DNA of 64,000 nucleotides from an uncultured Paracoccaceae bacterium (GCA_947500005.1 CANMQJ010000014.1:1-64000); one strand, 5' to 3'; shown: positions 8,962 to 18,844, counted from the stretch's first letter. Numbers and translations: made by a program. Notes: generated by a model not told the origin, from the sequence alone.

Positions 8962-10380
8962 TCAGAAATCCCTGTCTTGGTAAGCGCTTAGCGCGGCATC
9001 GCGCCCTTCGTCGGCCGTGACGATCGGATCCGGGTAGTCATCGTCAGGCGACATGTTCCAAGACCTTGGAATAGCGTCGAAATAACTCAGGGCCGTAGCC
9101 GTGGGAACGGAATGGCCCTCGGCGATCCAACGGCGACGATAGGTTTTCTCGGGGTCGTAATCCTCAAGTTGTTTCTCCGGATTGAACACCCGGAAATATG
9201 GCGCCGCATCCGGACCGGACCCGGCAACCCATTGCCACCCCAAGGCGTTGGAGGCCGGGTCCCAGTCAATCAGGCAATCCTCGAACCATTTCAGGCCGAC
9301 TTTCCAATGTGTCATCAGATGCTTGGTGAGGTAGCTCCCCACGATCATGCGCGCGCGGTTGTGCATCCGCCCGGTCACATACATCTCACGCATGGCCGCA
9401 TCGACAAAGACCATGCCCGTCCGCCCCTGCTTCCACGCCTTGATCTCCTTGGCACGCTCGTCATCCTTCCACGGGAAGGCGTCCCATTTCTGACGCCAGT
9501 TGCCGCTGACGATCTGCGGGGTGTGATAGATCAGGTGATAGGCGAACTCTCTCCAGACGAGTTCCTTGAGAAAATGCTCGGCACCCGCCTTGCCGTCTTC
9601 GCGCGCGCGAAGGCCAGCGTGCCAGATCTGGCGCGGGCTGATCTCGCCAAGGCTCAGGTATTCCGACAGGTTCGAGGTCGCGTCCACATCAGGCCGGTCG
9701 CGGTCCTGTTTGTAGGTCTCGACCTTATGCGCGATGAAGGCGCCGAGCCTGGATTGCGCTGCTGACTGGCCCGCCTCAATATGGGGCGCAACCACGGCCG
9801 CACCGCGGTTCATCGCGCGGCTCAGGTCCCAGTCCGCCAGCCCCTCGCTATCCGGCCATTTTTCGGGCTCCGGCAAGGTCGGCGGTTCGGACAAGGGTTC
9901 GGGAACGTCCCGATCCTTCACCGCGCGCCACATCGGCGAATAGACCTTGTAATACCCTCCGTCCTTGGTCTCGACCGTCCAAGGCTCAAACAAGAGGTGC
10001 CCGTGAAAGGAGCGGGCATCGATCCCGTCGTCCTTGAGCGATGCTTTCACCCTCTGGTCACGCTCGATGCTGTCGGGGTCGTAGGCCCGCGTCCACCAGA
10101 CCGCGTCAGCCCCCGTATCCTTTACAAGCTCGCGAAGAACCTCCAGCGGCGGTCCCGAGCGCAGAATCAGGCGGCTGCGTTTGTCGCGAAGCAGCGTAGA
10201 AAATGCTTCCAGCCCCTTCTCAAGGCGAAACTTCGGTGCTGCGCCCAGCCCGTCCACCAGTGCATCGCGAATATAGACGGGGATGATCGGCCGCCCGGAG
10301 GCGGCGGCCTCGTGCAGGCCTGGATGATCGCTCAGCCGCAGATCACGCCGCAACCAGAAAATGATAGGAGTCTCGGACAT
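8962..10380 (-). CDS. phrB: Deoxyribodipyrimidine photo-lyase
   Basis: FAD- and antenna-containing DNA repair enzyme of 472 residues that splits UV-induced pyrimidine dimers with blue light. The N-terminal alpha/beta antenna domain starts IIFWLRRDLRLSDHPGL. The C-terminal FAD domain carries the class I photolyase signatures: a REFAYHLIYHTP-like block, NRARMIVGSYLTKHLMTHW, then DPASNALGWQWVAGSGPDAA. I chose ATG 10380 (MSETPI) rather than the in-frame 10392. A candidate ECF-sigma promoter lies directly upstream (10403-10430). It is called phrA in Rhodobacter. Confidence 0.93.
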   Translation of the reverse strand: MSETPIIFWLRRDLRLSDHPGLHEAAASGRPIIPVYIRDALVDGLGAAPKFRLEKGLEAFSTLLRDKRSRLILRSGPPLEVLRELVKDTGADAVWWTRAYDPDSIERDQRVKASLKDDGIDARSFHGHLLFEPWTVETKDGGYYKVYSPMWRAVKDRDVPEPLSEPPTLPEPEKWPDSEGLADWDLSRAMNRGAAVVAPHIEAGQSAAQSRLGAFIAHKVETYKQDRDRPDVDATSNLSEYLSLGEISPRQIWHAGLRAREDGKAGAEHFLKELVWREFAYHLIYHTPQIVSGNWRQKWDAFPWKDDERAKEIKAWKQGRTGMVFVDAAMREMYVTGRMHNRARMIVGSYLTKHLMTHWKVGLKWFEDCLIDWDPASNALGWQWVAGSGPDAAPYFRVFNPEKQLEDYDPEKTYRRRWIAEGHSVPTATALSYFDAIPRSWNMSPDDDYPDPIVTADEGRDAALSAYQDRDF

Positions 10381-10402
10381 TCTTCCCCGCAAGTTCCAAG
10401 GG

Positions 10403-10430
10403 CTTACGGGGAAGAGTTAGGACTGGATCA
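10403..10430 (-). promoter_or_regulatory. Candidate RpoE (ECF sigma)-type promoter for the photolyase/cfa genes
   Basis: On the minus strand, TGATCC (10430-10425) is followed after 18 bases by TAAG (10406-10403), 22 bases before the photolyase ATG. This resembles the TGATC-n-TAAG type promoters of the RpoE/ChrR singlet-oxygen regulon. The -35 element overlaps the stop codon of the preceding aminotransferase gene. This is a pattern match by eye only. Confidence 0.4.
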
Positions 10431-11654
10431 CAAAATGTCGTCCAATGCGTCGATAAGTTTGTCGATTTCGGCTCTCGAAGTGTAATGCGTGAAGCTCAAC
10501 CTCAGCACGCCCCGGGCCGGATCAACGCCCGTCGCCTTCAGCGCGCGCACCGCATAGAAGTCACCACCGCCCGCCATGATCCCGTGCGCGGCAAGCTCTT
10601 CGGCCACGGGCGCCGCCTCCCGATTGAGCGAAAGTGCCACGGTGGGGGCGCGCCGATCAGCCTCCGAGGGTCCGATCAGACGGACAGCATTGCGCTCCTT
10701 TACCGCATCGAGCAGCGGTTGAAGCAGCGCGACCTCCCGAGCGCGCATAAGATCGTGCACGAATTTTGCACGCTCGGTCGCTCCACTGGCCGGGCCACCA
10801 TGGTGATCGCACAGAAGATCGACATAGTCCGCCATTCCCGCGCTTGCCGCGACTTGCGCATGATCGGGACCCGCCGGCGTGAACCTCTTGTAGAGCGTAT
10901 CCGCGTTGAAGAAATGCGCCTGGTTCGGCAGCATCTCACCAAGCGCGCGGCGGATCACCATCAGGCCCTGGTGCGGCCCGTAGGTCTTGTAAGCGGAAAA
11001 GAGATAGATATCCGGGCCAAGTTCTCCGACATTGGGAAAACCGTGCGGCGCATAGGATACGCCGTCGACACAGACAAAAGCCCCCGCGGCATGGGCGATG
11101 GCGGTGATCTCGGTCACCGGGTTGATCTCGCCCACAACGTTCGAACAATGAGGAAAGCAGACCAGCCGCACCTTTTCGTCGAGCAGGCTTTCCAGGTCAT
11201 CGGTGTCCAGATGGCCGGTATCAGGGTTGATGCACCACTCCCGGATTTCGAGTCCCGCATCGGCCAGCCGTCGCCACGGACCCGAATTCGCTTCGTGGTC
11301 CTGGTCGGTGACAATAATCGCCTCACCCGGTTTCATCCATTGCCGAAAGGCCTGGGCAAGGACATAGGTATTCTGCGTCGTCGAAGGGCCAAAGCTCAGT
11401 TCGTCGGTCTCGACCCCCAGTATCGCGGCCATGCGCGCGCGCGCCTCGTCCATTTCCGCGCCGCCGAGACGGCTGGCTTCGTAAGGCGCATATGGCTGCA
11501 CCTTCCGCTGCGTGTAGAACCGCGTGAGCCGATCGATGACCGGCTTGCAGGTATAGGACCCGCCCGCGTTTTCGAAGAAGGCCTGCCCTGCAAGTGAAGG
11601 TTCGGAGAAAGCCGGGAATTGCGCCCGGACGAAGTCGATATCCAGCTGAGTCAT
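10428..11654 (-). CDS. Class-V aminotransferase / cysteine desulfurase-like PLP enzyme
   Basis: Fold-type I PLP enzyme of the class-V aminotransferase group (408 residues). The PLP lysine is Lys223 in LFSAYKTYGPHQG, with the PLP-ring and phosphate contacts in GPSTTQN and VDGVSYAPH. It resembles the selenocysteine-lyase/desulfurase-like branch that uses amino acids other than those of core IscS. No Cys-containing active loop of the IscS type was seen near the C-terminus, so desulfurase activity is not certain. It lies just upstream of phr on the same strand (47 bp gap), but the candidate internal promoter suggests partly separate control. Confidence 0.8.
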   Translation of the reverse strand: MTQLDIDFVRAQFPAFSEPSLAGQAFFENAGGSYTCKPVIDRLTRFYTQRKVQPYAPYEASRLGGAEMDEARARMAAILGVETDELSFGPSTTQNTYVLAQAFRQWMKPGEAIIVTDQDHEANSGPWRRLADAGLEIREWCINPDTGHLDTDDLESLLDEKVRLVCFPHCSNVVGEINPVTEITAIAHAAGAFVCVDGVSYAPHGFPNVGELGPDIYLFSAYKTYGPHQGLMVIRRALGEMLPNQAHFFNADTLYKRFTPAGPDHAQVAASAGMADYVDLLCDHHGGPASGATERAKFVHDLMRAREVALLQPLLDAVKERNAVRLIGPSEADRRAPTVALSLNREAAPVAEELAAHGIMAGGGDFYAVRALKATGVDPARGVLRLSFTHYTSRAEIDKLIDALDDIL

Positions 11655-11829
11655 GGCGCATACTCAAGCCTGTTTCGCTTGCACCTTCAAGCGCTCATGG
11701 CGCGGAGTCCGGAAGAGGATTGGTACAGACCCTATGGGAGAGCCGATACGGTTTTCCTGCAGGCAAGGCTCAACCGGGTCCTTGGGGGTGAAACAGGTGG
11801 ATGTGGTCGGATCGCCCTGAACCAAGTTG

Positions 11830-11857
11830 AAAGGGCCCCGGTCGCCCGGGGCCCTTT
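11830..11857 (-). terminator. Rho-independent terminator downstream of the BCCT gene
   Basis: AAAGGGCCCCGG, a short loop, then the complementary CCGGGGCCCTTT forms a strong stem of about 12 bp, three bases past the BCCT stop. The flanking A/T tracts give it terminator character in either direction. Confidence 0.8.
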
Positions 11858-11860
11858 GTA

Positions 11861-13564
11861 TCAGCGCGGTTCCGCGCTCAATCCGCGCCAGATGGCATAG
11901 CACATCAGCAGCAGCACGAGGGTGAACGGAAGACCCGTCGAGATCACCGCCGATTGCAACGAGGCCAACCCACCACCGATGAGCAGAACGACCGCGACAG
12001 CGCCCTCGAAGATGCACCAGAACACGCGCTGCGAGACCGGCGCGTCGACCTTGCCGCCTGCCGTGATCGTGTCGATCACCAGCGAACCGGAGTCCGACGA
12101 CGTGACGAAGAAGACGACGACCAGGATGATGCCGATCAACGAAGTGATCCCCGCCAGCGGCAGCGGTTCAAGCATGTAGAACAGCTTCAGTTCCAGCGAG
12201 GCATCGCGGACCGCGTCGTAACCCTCATTGACGAACTGGTTGATGGCGGTTCCGCCGAACACGGTCATCCACAGCACGCAGACCATTGAGGGGATCAGCA
12301 GCACGCAGATGATGAATTCGCGCACGGTGCGGCCCCGGCTGACGCGGGCGATGAACATGCCCACGAAGGGCGACCAGCTGATCCACCACGCCCAGTAGAA
12401 GGCCGTCCAGCCCTGGCTGAAGTTCACGTCCTCGCGCCCAAACGGGTTCGACAGCGGGATGAGATACTCGAAATAGGCGACGAGGCTATCCCAGAACAAC
12501 GTGATCAGGAAGATCGGTCCGCCGACCAAAAAGACGAAGATCAGCAGCAAGGCGGCAAGCCCCATGTTGATCTCGGACAGGATCTTCACCCCACCATCGA
12601 GACCGCGCACGACCGAGACCAGCGCGATCGCTGTGATGCCCGAGATCAGGATCACCAGCAGCGCCGGGTTGTTGGCCACGCCGCTGTCCTCGCTGTTGCC
12701 GTAGGCGATGCCCAGGAAATTGCGCGTCCCCTCGGCCGCATCGCCCGATCCGAAGAGGAAGGTCAGGCCCGAGGCCGCTTGTTCCGCTCCGAAACCCAGC
12801 GACGTGGCGAGACCGAACAGGGTGGCAAAAACGGCCAGCGTGTCGATGATGTGGCCAGTCCAGCCCCAGACACGTTCACCGAAGATCGGGTAGAACGCGG
12901 AACGCAACGTAAGCGGCAGACCCTTGTTATAGGTGAACAGCGCCAGCGCCAGCGCGACCACGGCGTAGATCGCCCAGGGGTGCAGACCCCAGTGGAAGAT
13001 GGTGGCGGCCATGCCCAGACGTTGCGCGGCCGCTTCGTCGCCGCCCGCGGCGCCCAACGGCGCCCAGTCGGTACGGGCTCCGCCCTCCATCGCCGTACCG
13101 CCCAGCGACGACCCGAAATGGCTCATCGGTTCGGATACGCCGAAGAACACCAGGCCGATACCCATGCCTGCGGCGAAAAGCATGGCGAACCATCCCACAT
13201 AGCCATAGTCGGGCCGCGCATCGGCGCCGCCCAGGCGCACGCTGCCATAAGGCGTGAAGATCAGCAGCAGGCAGAACAGAACCATGATGTTCGCGGCGCC
13301 AAGGAAGAACCAATCGAAGGTCGTGGTCACCGCCGTGAAAAGCCAACTGAAGACCGAGGATGCCTGCTCTGGCAATGCCAGCGCATAAAAGACGAAAAGG
13401 ACGATGGAAAGACCCGAGATCAGGAAGACCGGGTTGTGAATGTCGAGTCCGAACGGCCCGATCTGCGTTTCGATATTGTCCTGGCCGATCTCGTAATCGG
13501 TTTCGATGATATCCGACTTGCCTTCTGGCTCGGGGATACCCTGATTTGCCGAACTGTCAGTCAT
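11861..13564 (-). CDS. BCCT-family betaine/choline/carnitine-type transporter
   Basis: Secondary transporter of 567 residues that imports quaternary-amine osmolytes or sulfonium compounds with Na+ or H+. About twelve membrane helices follow a charged N-terminal tail. Family marks include GMGIGLVFFGVSEPMSHF, FHWGLHPWAIYAVVALALA, and the signature WAWWISWSPFVGMFIARVSR followed by GRTVREF. The Trp-rich segment holds the aromatic box for the trimethylammonium group. It follows a usp gene by 52 bp, suggesting co-expression under osmotic or general stress, and ends at a strong terminator. The substrate (glycine betaine, choline or DMSP) cannot be told from sequence. Confidence 0.92.
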   Translation of the reverse strand: MTDSSANQGIPEPEGKSDIIETDYEIGQDNIETQIGPFGLDIHNPVFLISGLSIVLFVFYALALPEQASSVFSWLFTAVTTTFDWFFLGAANIMVLFCLLLIFTPYGSVRLGGADARPDYGYVGWFAMLFAAGMGIGLVFFGVSEPMSHFGSSLGGTAMEGGARTDWAPLGAAGGDEAAAQRLGMAATIFHWGLHPWAIYAVVALALALFTYNKGLPLTLRSAFYPIFGERVWGWTGHIIDTLAVFATLFGLATSLGFGAEQAASGLTFLFGSGDAAEGTRNFLGIAYGNSEDSGVANNPALLVILISGITAIALVSVVRGLDGGVKILSEINMGLAALLLIFVFLVGGPIFLITLFWDSLVAYFEYLIPLSNPFGREDVNFSQGWTAFYWAWWISWSPFVGMFIARVSRGRTVREFIICVLLIPSMVCVLWMTVFGGTAINQFVNEGYDAVRDASLELKLFYMLEPLPLAGITSLIGIILVVVFFVTSSDSGSLVIDTITAGGKVDAPVSQRVFWCIFEGAVAVVLLIGGGLASLQSAVISTGLPFTLVLLLMCYAIWRGLSAEPR

Positions 13565-13616
13565 GTTCTTGTAATCCCAGTTGAGGAAATTTCGTTGTCC
13601 GGCCCGCCCCGAAGGG

Positions 13617-14036
13617 TCAGGCGCCGCGCACGATCATCACCGAGCACTTGGCATGATTGGCCACGTGGCCGCCATGCGAGCCACGGATGAAGTCCGCCCA
13701 GCCGGGCACATGGCTTGCCATGACCACCAGATCAGCACCGGTGTCTGCCACCGCCTTTACCAGCGTGTCGTCGAGATCGACCGCCGGGTCGTGGCTGATC
13801 GCGAGGTGAGATGTCGCCGCATGTCCATGCGCCTCGCCCTGCGCGGCGGCGAAATGGGCGACGCGGCTCGCCGCCTCCTCGGGCGTGTGGCCCAGGGAAC
13901 CGGGCGCCGAGGCCGACACCGCTACATAGCACACCTCTGCACCGTAATGCCGGGCAAGATCAGCGGCCACCTCGAGCGCCCTGGTCAGGCCGCCAGGGTG
14001 GGCGATATCGACCGGTACCATTATCTTGGAATACAC
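13617..14036 (-). CDS. Universal stress protein (UspA family)
   Basis: Single-domain UspA protein of 139 residues. It begins MYSKIMVPVDIAHPG, has the conserved DLVVMASHVPG strand-loop and ends with the ATP-loop-like stretch GSHGGHVANHAKCSVMIV, so nucleotide binding is likely. It is the first gene of a two-gene unit with the BCCT transporter. Usp proteins are often co-encoded with osmolyte transporters and may tune their activity; that role here is an inference. Confidence 0.88.
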   Translation of the reverse strand: MYSKIMVPVDIAHPGGLTRALEVAADLARHYGAEVCYVAVSASAPGSLGHTPEEAASRVAHFAAAQGEAHGHAATSHLAISHDPAVDLDDTLVKAVADTGADLVVMASHVPGWADFIRGSHGGHVANHAKCSVMIVRGA

Positions 14037-14274
14037 TTGTCGCTCCTTCCTGAGTGTCAGGCCGGTTCCGAAGGTGCAGGACGGTCCTGGGACCGCTGGG
14101 CTACCGGCTCTCTTTTTTTGGTCGGCGCCTGCCCGCCGATCCTTGCAAGCCTAGCGCGACAATGCGCCCCTTGCGGCCTGCAAGAGACGTCCCGTCACGT
14201 GAATGCGACGCGTTCGGACCCGACCCGTGCCGGGCCTCTTGCATGTCACAGCATGAAAGCGATGGGCTCGGAAC

Positions 14275-15027
14275 TCAACCCTGAACCTTGGTGTAAGTCC
14301 CTTCGCCCGCCAGAATTCCCTTGAATCCTCCGGGTTCATCCAGCGAGAACACGATGAGCGGCAGGTTGTTGTCACGCGCCAATGCGATGGCGGAGGCATC
14401 CATAACCCTCAGCCTCTTGGCCAGCACGTCGTCATAACTGACATGATCGTACCGGACCGCGTCCGCATGCATCTTGGGGTCCTTGTCGTAGACTCCGTCG
14501 ACGCCGTTCTTGCCCATGAAGATCGCTTCGCAGGCCATTTCGTTGGCCCGCAGCGTGGCCGCGGTGTCGGTGGTGAAATAGGGGTTCCCCGTTCCAGCCG
14601 CGAAGATGCAGACGCGCTTTTTCTCCAAGTGGCGTACCGCGCGACGGCGGATATAGGGTTCGGCCACTTCATCCATGCGGATCGCGGTGATCACACGGCA
14701 GAAAACACCCAATCCTTCGAGCGCGGATTGCATGGCCAGCGCATTCATCACCGTTGCCAGCATCCCCATGTAGTCGGCTGTCGTACGCTCCATTCCCTGG
14801 GCGCTGCCCTGAAGCCCTCGAAAGATGTTGCCGCCACCGATGACCATGCAGATCTCGACACCCATGTCATGCACAGCTTTCACTTCCTGCGCTATGCGCT
14901 GGACAGTAGGCGGATGCAGGCCAAAACCTTGGTCCCCCATCAACGCTTCGCCCGAGATCTTGAGCATGACCCTCTTGTAGGCGGTTTGCGGGCGGACCGC
15001 CGGTTCTGGGGAGGGGGAAAGGGTCAT
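14275..15027 (-). CDS. pyrH: Uridylate kinase (UMP kinase)
   Basis: Hexameric UMP kinase of the amino-acid-kinase fold that makes UDP from UMP in pyrimidine synthesis. Motifs are [15 protein letters not shown] near the N-terminus, [25 protein letters not shown] and the C-terminal [20 protein letters not shown] chose ATG 15027 (MTLSPSPEP), which gives 250 residues, close to the normal length; the in-frame extension to 15135 is atypical and overlaps the miaA start region. The usual partner frr (ribosome recycling factor) is not next to it here. It is divergent from miaA. Confidence 0.95.
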   Translation of the reverse strand: MTLSPSPEPAVRPQTAYKRVMLKISGEALMGDQGFGLHPPTVQRIAQEVKAVHDMGVEICMVIGGGNIFRGLQGSAQGMERTTADYMGMLATVMNALAMQSALEGLGVFCRVITAIRMDEVAEPYIRRRAVRHLEKKRVCIFAAGTGNPYFTTDTAATLRANEMACEAIFMGKNGVDGVYDKDPKMHADAVRYDHVSYDDVLAKRLRVMDASAIALARDNNLPLIVFSLDEPGGFKGILAGEGTYTKVQG

Positions 15028-15128
15028 GCGCTGCTCCGAACTCGCGAAAGGGTTGTTTCCGTCGGGCAAAATGACGCAAAACCCCCGGAGGTTCAATGAG
15101 GCATGGCAATGGAAGGGGCACGAAACCG

Positions 15129-16007
15129 ATGACATCGCTGATCGATCAGCTTCCTCCGGTCCCTTCCGACAAACCCGTCCTTATCGCCGGCCCGACAGCT
15201 TCGGGAAAATCTGCGCTGGCGCTGGACATCGCGGAACGCTTCGGCGGCGTCATCGTCAACGCCGATGCCAGCCAGGTCTATGACTGCTGGCGCGTCATCA
15301 CGGCGCGACCGACACCCCAAGATGAAATGCGTGCCCCGCACCGGCTCTATGGCCATGTGTCCCATGACACGACCTATTCGGCAGGTCATTGGTTGCGCGA
15401 GGTTCAGCCATTGCTGCGGGGAGCGGAAAGGCCGATCATCGTGGGGGGGACGGGGCTCTATTTCTCGGCACTGACCGAAGGTATGGCCGAGATTCCGCCC
15501 ACCCCGCCAGAGATCAGGGCCGAGGCCGACGAAATGAGCCTCGAGGCACTTGTTGCAGGACTGGACGCTCGCAGCCTGTCCCGTCTCGACCAGAGGAACC
15601 GCGCGAGGGTGCAGCGCGCCTGGGAAGTCCTCTGCGCCACCGGTCGACCACTGGCGGACTGGCAGGAGGACACTCCGCCCCCGGCCCTTGGCTTGCACGA
15701 TGCGCTTCCGCTGCTCTTTCAGGTCGAAAAGGACTGGCTGAACGCGCGGATCGAACGGCGGTTCGACGCGATGCTGGAACAAGGCGCCCTGGATGAAGTG
15801 GCTTCCATGCAGGACCTCTATGACCCTGCCCTTCCTGTCTGCCGTGCCATCGGAGTTCCGGAACTCATGGCACATCTCGAAGGTCGGATGACCCTTCACG
15901 AGGCGCGCGACAGGGCGACCATCGCGACCCGGCAATTCGCCAAGCGGCAGCGCACCTGGTTCCGGGCTCGAATGCGAAACTGGCATCCAGTGATCCCATC
16001 GGCCTGA
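15129..16007 (+). CDS. miaA: tRNA dimethylallyltransferase
   Basis: Transfers an isoprenyl group from DMAPP to A37 of tRNAs reading U-starting codons. The P-loop is [18 protein letters not shown] near the N-terminus, followed by [18 protein letters not shown], the HRLYGHV block and [16 protein letters not shown]. The C-terminal part ends with [15 protein letters not shown], the tRNA-binding block. ATG 15129 (MTSLIDQ) gives 292 residues; an in-frame ATG at 15096 is possible but would overlap the promoter region shared with pyrH. Confidence 0.94.
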   Translation: MTSLIDQLPPVPSDKPVLIAGPTASGKSALALDIAERFGGVIVNADASQVYDCWRVITARPTPQDEMRAPHRLYGHVSHDTTYSAGHWLREVQPLLRGAERPIIVGGTGLYFSALTEGMAEIPPTPPEIRAEADEMSLEALVAGLDARSLSRLDQRNRARVQRAWEVLCATGRPLADWQEDTPPPALGLHDALPLLFQVEKDWLNARIERRFDAMLEQGALDEVASMQDLYDPALPVCRAIGVPELMAHLEGRMTLHEARDRATIATRQFAKRQRTWFRARMRNWHPVIPSA

Positions 16008-16085
16008 ATGCCAGCTTGTCGAATTTGCGTTTTCATGCTGTAGATTCGGCACGATCATGGCTGTTTCCTTCTGGAAATCGAACAT

Positions 16086-16886
16086 ATGCCCTTCAATCCG
16101 ATGGATTCTGCGCTGATCCGCGTGCTGACCTTGCCGCAGCTCGCACCATTGGGCCGCTGGCAGCTCGAATTGATTCACGACCGGAAGGAGCACCTGCTAT
16201 TGTGGATCACGCGCGGGCAAGGGATCGCGCTGCTCGACGGCACTCGCGTCGGAATAGGGGTCCACAACGCTCTTTTCGTTCCAGCCAGGCACCTGATGTC
16301 CTTTGCGCCTGGGAGACAATGCTTCGGACAGGTTCTTCTGGTGCCGGACGGGGCTGACCTCACGTTGCCCGGCCGACCATTGCATCTGAGGGTCCGCGAC
16401 GGCATGTCCCAAGGCGAGCTGACCCAGCTGTTCGAAGCGATGGGCCGGGAGCAGTCCGGCGTAAGAGCTTTGGCGCAAAGTGCCCTGATCGCTTATTCGG
16501 ATCTCGCAGGCATCTGGGTGCGCCGCCATCTGGACGAAGACACGATCCCCGCTCGCGCATCAGCCGCCCGGCGCCTCTCCCGCAGCTTCTTCATGCATCT
16601 TTCCCGTCACTTTGCCGACGGGGGTTCGATGGCGGATCACGCCGCCGCCCTTGGGGTGACCCCCACTCACCTTTCGCGCGTCTGCAAAGCACAGACGGGA
16701 CATACCGCTGCGGCGCTGGTCACTGAAAGGGTTCTGCATGCCGCTCGGCTGCTACTGGCCTCGACCGATATCCCCGTACAAGACGTGGCACGGCATCTGG
16801 GCTTTGGCAGCCCGGCCTACTTCACGCGCTTCATTCAGCAACACACAGGGCGAACGCCAACTGTCTTGCGCGGAAACGCAGCGTGA
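16086..16886 (+). CDS. AraC-family transcriptional regulator
   Basis: DNA-binding regulator of 266 residues. The N-terminal half is a cupin-like sensory region (LLLWITRGQGIALLDGT, FVPARHLMSF). The C-terminal half holds the two helix-turn-helix motifs typical of AraC: MADHAAALGVTPTHLSRVCK and DVARHLGFGSPAYFTRFIQ, ending HTGRTPTVLR. It stands 78 bp after miaA and about 240 bp before an ABC importer on the same strand, so it may control the importer; that link is only positional. The effector is unknown. Confidence 0.88.
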   Translation: MPFNPMDSALIRVLTLPQLAPLGRWQLELIHDRKEHLLLWITRGQGIALLDGTRVGIGVHNALFVPARHLMSFAPGRQCFGQVLLVPDGADLTLPGRPLHLRVRDGMSQGELTQLFEAMGREQSGVRALAQSALIAYSDLAGIWVRRHLDEDTIPARASAARRLSRSFFMHLSRHFADGGSMADHAAALGVTPTHLSRVCKAQTGHTAAALVTERVLHAARLLLASTDIPVQDVARHLGFGSPAYFTRFIQQHTGRTPTVLRGNAA

Positions 16887-17129
16887 CTTCGTGAGATCGA
16901 AACCTATCTCAAATGGATACCACAGGTCGCAATTTTACTTTCACGATGTCGTTTTCGGCGAGACGAATGACGAAACCGATCATTGACGCGCGCCGGAATC
17001 TGTTGCGGAATGCCATCAAGGGGAAGTCATGCGGCCAAATGCGGCGATGAAGCTGTGCAAGGCTCGCGCGGTTCGCGCGATGCCACAGGCGCCACGCCCC
17101 AAGAACGAAAGCAAAGCAGGGAGAACCAT

Positions 17130-18797
17130 ATGTCATATCAGCAAAAGATCGGTGAGCCGGTCCACTGGGCGGCCGAGATGCATGCCCGGGAATATCGTGA
17201 GGGCAAGCTGAGCCGGCGCGAGTTCCTGACCCGCGCGACGGGCCTTGGTGTGTCCGCGGCCGCTGCATATTCGCTGATCGGCCTGCCCGCGCCTGCACAG
17301 GCGCAGTCGGCGGAGGCGAAACAGGGAGGAACCATTCGCGTTCAGATGAGCGTGCGTGCCCTGAAGGACCCGCGCACCTACGACTGGTCCGAACTTGGCA
17401 ACGAAAGTCGCGGCACGCTGGAATATCTCGTCGAATACAATTCCGATGGTACGTTCCGGGGAATGCTGCTCGACAGCTGGGAGATCAATGACGACGCCAC
17501 CGTGTACACGCTGAACGTCCGGCAGGGCGTGAAGTGGAACAATGGCGACGACTTCACCGCCGAGGATGTCGCCCGCAACATCGAGCGCTGGTGCGACAAG
17601 AACACCGAGACGAATTCGATGGCCGGACGGTTCGCGACGATCGTGGACCCAGAGACAGGTGAAGCGATGGACGGCGCGATCGAAATTGTCGACAGCCACA
17701 CGGTCAAGCTGAATCTGCCGAAATCGGACATCTCTCTGATCGCTGGCATGTCGGACTATCCCGCTGCGGTCGTACACAGCTCCTTCGATGAGAACGACCT
17801 GCTCAACAATGTCGGCACCGGTCCCTACCTCATCGAGGAACTGGAAGTCGGGGTGAAATGCAGCCTCGTGCGCAACGAGGATCACAAGTGGTGGGGCGAG
17901 GAAGTATTCGGCCGTCCGGCGCTCGACCGGATCGAGTATACCGACTACGGCACCGATCCCTCGGCCTGGCTTGCCGCGCTCGAATCCGACGAAGTTGACA
18001 TGCTGCACGAGTCGGTCGGCGAATTCATCGACGTACTCGACGGGCTGGGTTACGAAAAATCCGAGGTCGTCACGATGAGTACGGTCGTCGTGCGTCCGAA
18101 CCAGATGGCCGAAATCGACGGGATGAAGCCCTATGCCGACAAGCGCGTTCGCCAAGCCATCACGATGGCTGTCGACAACGCCGTCTGCCTGGAACTGGGA
18201 TACGGCAATCGCGGAGCGGTCGCCGAGAACACTCACGTCGGCCCGATCCACCCCGAATATGCCGAACTGCCGCCGCGCAAGGTCGATCCCGAAGCCGCGC
18301 GCAAGCTGATGGAAGAGGCCGGCATGCTCGACTTCGAGCATGAGATCATCTCGATCGACGACGACTGGCGCCGCAACACCACCGATGCCGTCGCCGCCCA
18401 GCTGCGCGATGCGGGCATCAAGGTCAAGCGGACCGTTCTGCCGGGAAGCACATTCTGGAACGACTGGACCAAGTACCCGTTTAGCTCGACCAACTGGAAC
18501 CACCGGCCGCTTGGCGTGCAGATCTGGGCGCTGGCCTACCGGTCAGGCGAAGCATGGAACGAATTCGGCTGGTCGAACCCGGAATTCGACGCGATCCTCG
18601 AGGAAGCCCTGGCCATCGCCGATGCCGAAAAGCGGTCCGAGGTTGCGGCACGGGGTATGGCCCTGATCCAGGATGAAGGCGTGACCATCCAACCCTATTG
18701 GCGCTCGCTTTACCGCCACATGAAGGACGGTCTTGTCGGCACGGACCAGCACGTGGCCTTCGAACACCACCACTACAAATGGGGCTGGGCAGCCTGA
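17130..18797 (+). CDS. ABC importer substrate-binding protein, family 5 (Dpp/Opp type), Tat-exported
   Basis: Periplasmic solute-binding protein of 555 residues. An N-terminal Tat signal with twin Arg at residues 29-30 ([20 protein letters not shown]) is followed by a PAQAQS-like cleavage region. The mature part has the SBP family 5 pattern: [31 protein letters not shown] and [19 protein letters not shown] 17130 has a good GCAGGGAG ribosome binding site; the frame upstream to 16983 is not needed. It is the first gene of a four-gene importer. The ligand could be a peptide, opine or other amino compound. Tat export rather than Sec is notable. Confidence 0.9.
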   Translation: MSYQQKIGEPVHWAAEMHAREYREGKLSRREFLTRATGLGVSAAAAYSLIGLPAPAQAQSAEAKQGGTIRVQMSVRALKDPRTYDWSELGNESRGTLEYLVEYNSDGTFRGMLLDSWEINDDATVYTLNVRQGVKWNNGDDFTAEDVARNIERWCDKNTETNSMAGRFATIVDPETGEAMDGAIEIVDSHTVKLNLPKSDISLIAGMSDYPAAVVHSSFDENDLLNNVGTGPYLIEELEVGVKCSLVRNEDHKWWGEEVFGRPALDRIEYTDYGTDPSAWLAALESDEVDMLHESVGEFIDVLDGLGYEKSEVVTMSTVVVRPNQMAEIDGMKPYADKRVRQAITMAVDNAVCLELGYGNRGAVAENTHVGPIHPEYAELPPRKVDPEAARKLMEEAGMLDFEHEIISIDDDWRRNTTDAVAAQLRDAGIKVKRTVLPGSTFWNDWTKYPFSSTNWNHRPLGVQIWALAYRSGEAWNEFGWSNPEFDAILEEALAIADAEKRSEVAARGMALIQDEGVTIQPYWRSLYRHMKDGLVGTDQHVAFEHHHYKWGWAA

Positions 18798-18819
18798 TCG
18801 CCTGCGCCTGACATCACCC

Positions 18820-18844
18820 GGGGCGCCTCGGATCGGGGCGCCCC
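18820..18844 (+). other. Intercistronic hairpin after the binding-protein gene
   Basis: GGGGCGCC, a nine-base loop and GGCGCCCC form a perfect 8-bp stem 22 bases after the stop. There is no T-run, so it more likely stabilises the upstream mRNA end or lowers read-through than stops transcription fully. It sits in the 137-bp gap before the first permease gene. Confidence 0.55.

Noticed and set aside
11655..11829. A possible short coding remnant between the aminotransferase and BCCT genes
   Set aside because: Neither strand shows a recognisable protein motif or a good start; the interval is short.
16983..17129. An N-terminal extension of 49 residues for the Tat-exported binding protein
   Set aside because: The ATG at 17130 has a strong ribosome binding site and places the twin-arginine motif normally; the extension would bury the signal.
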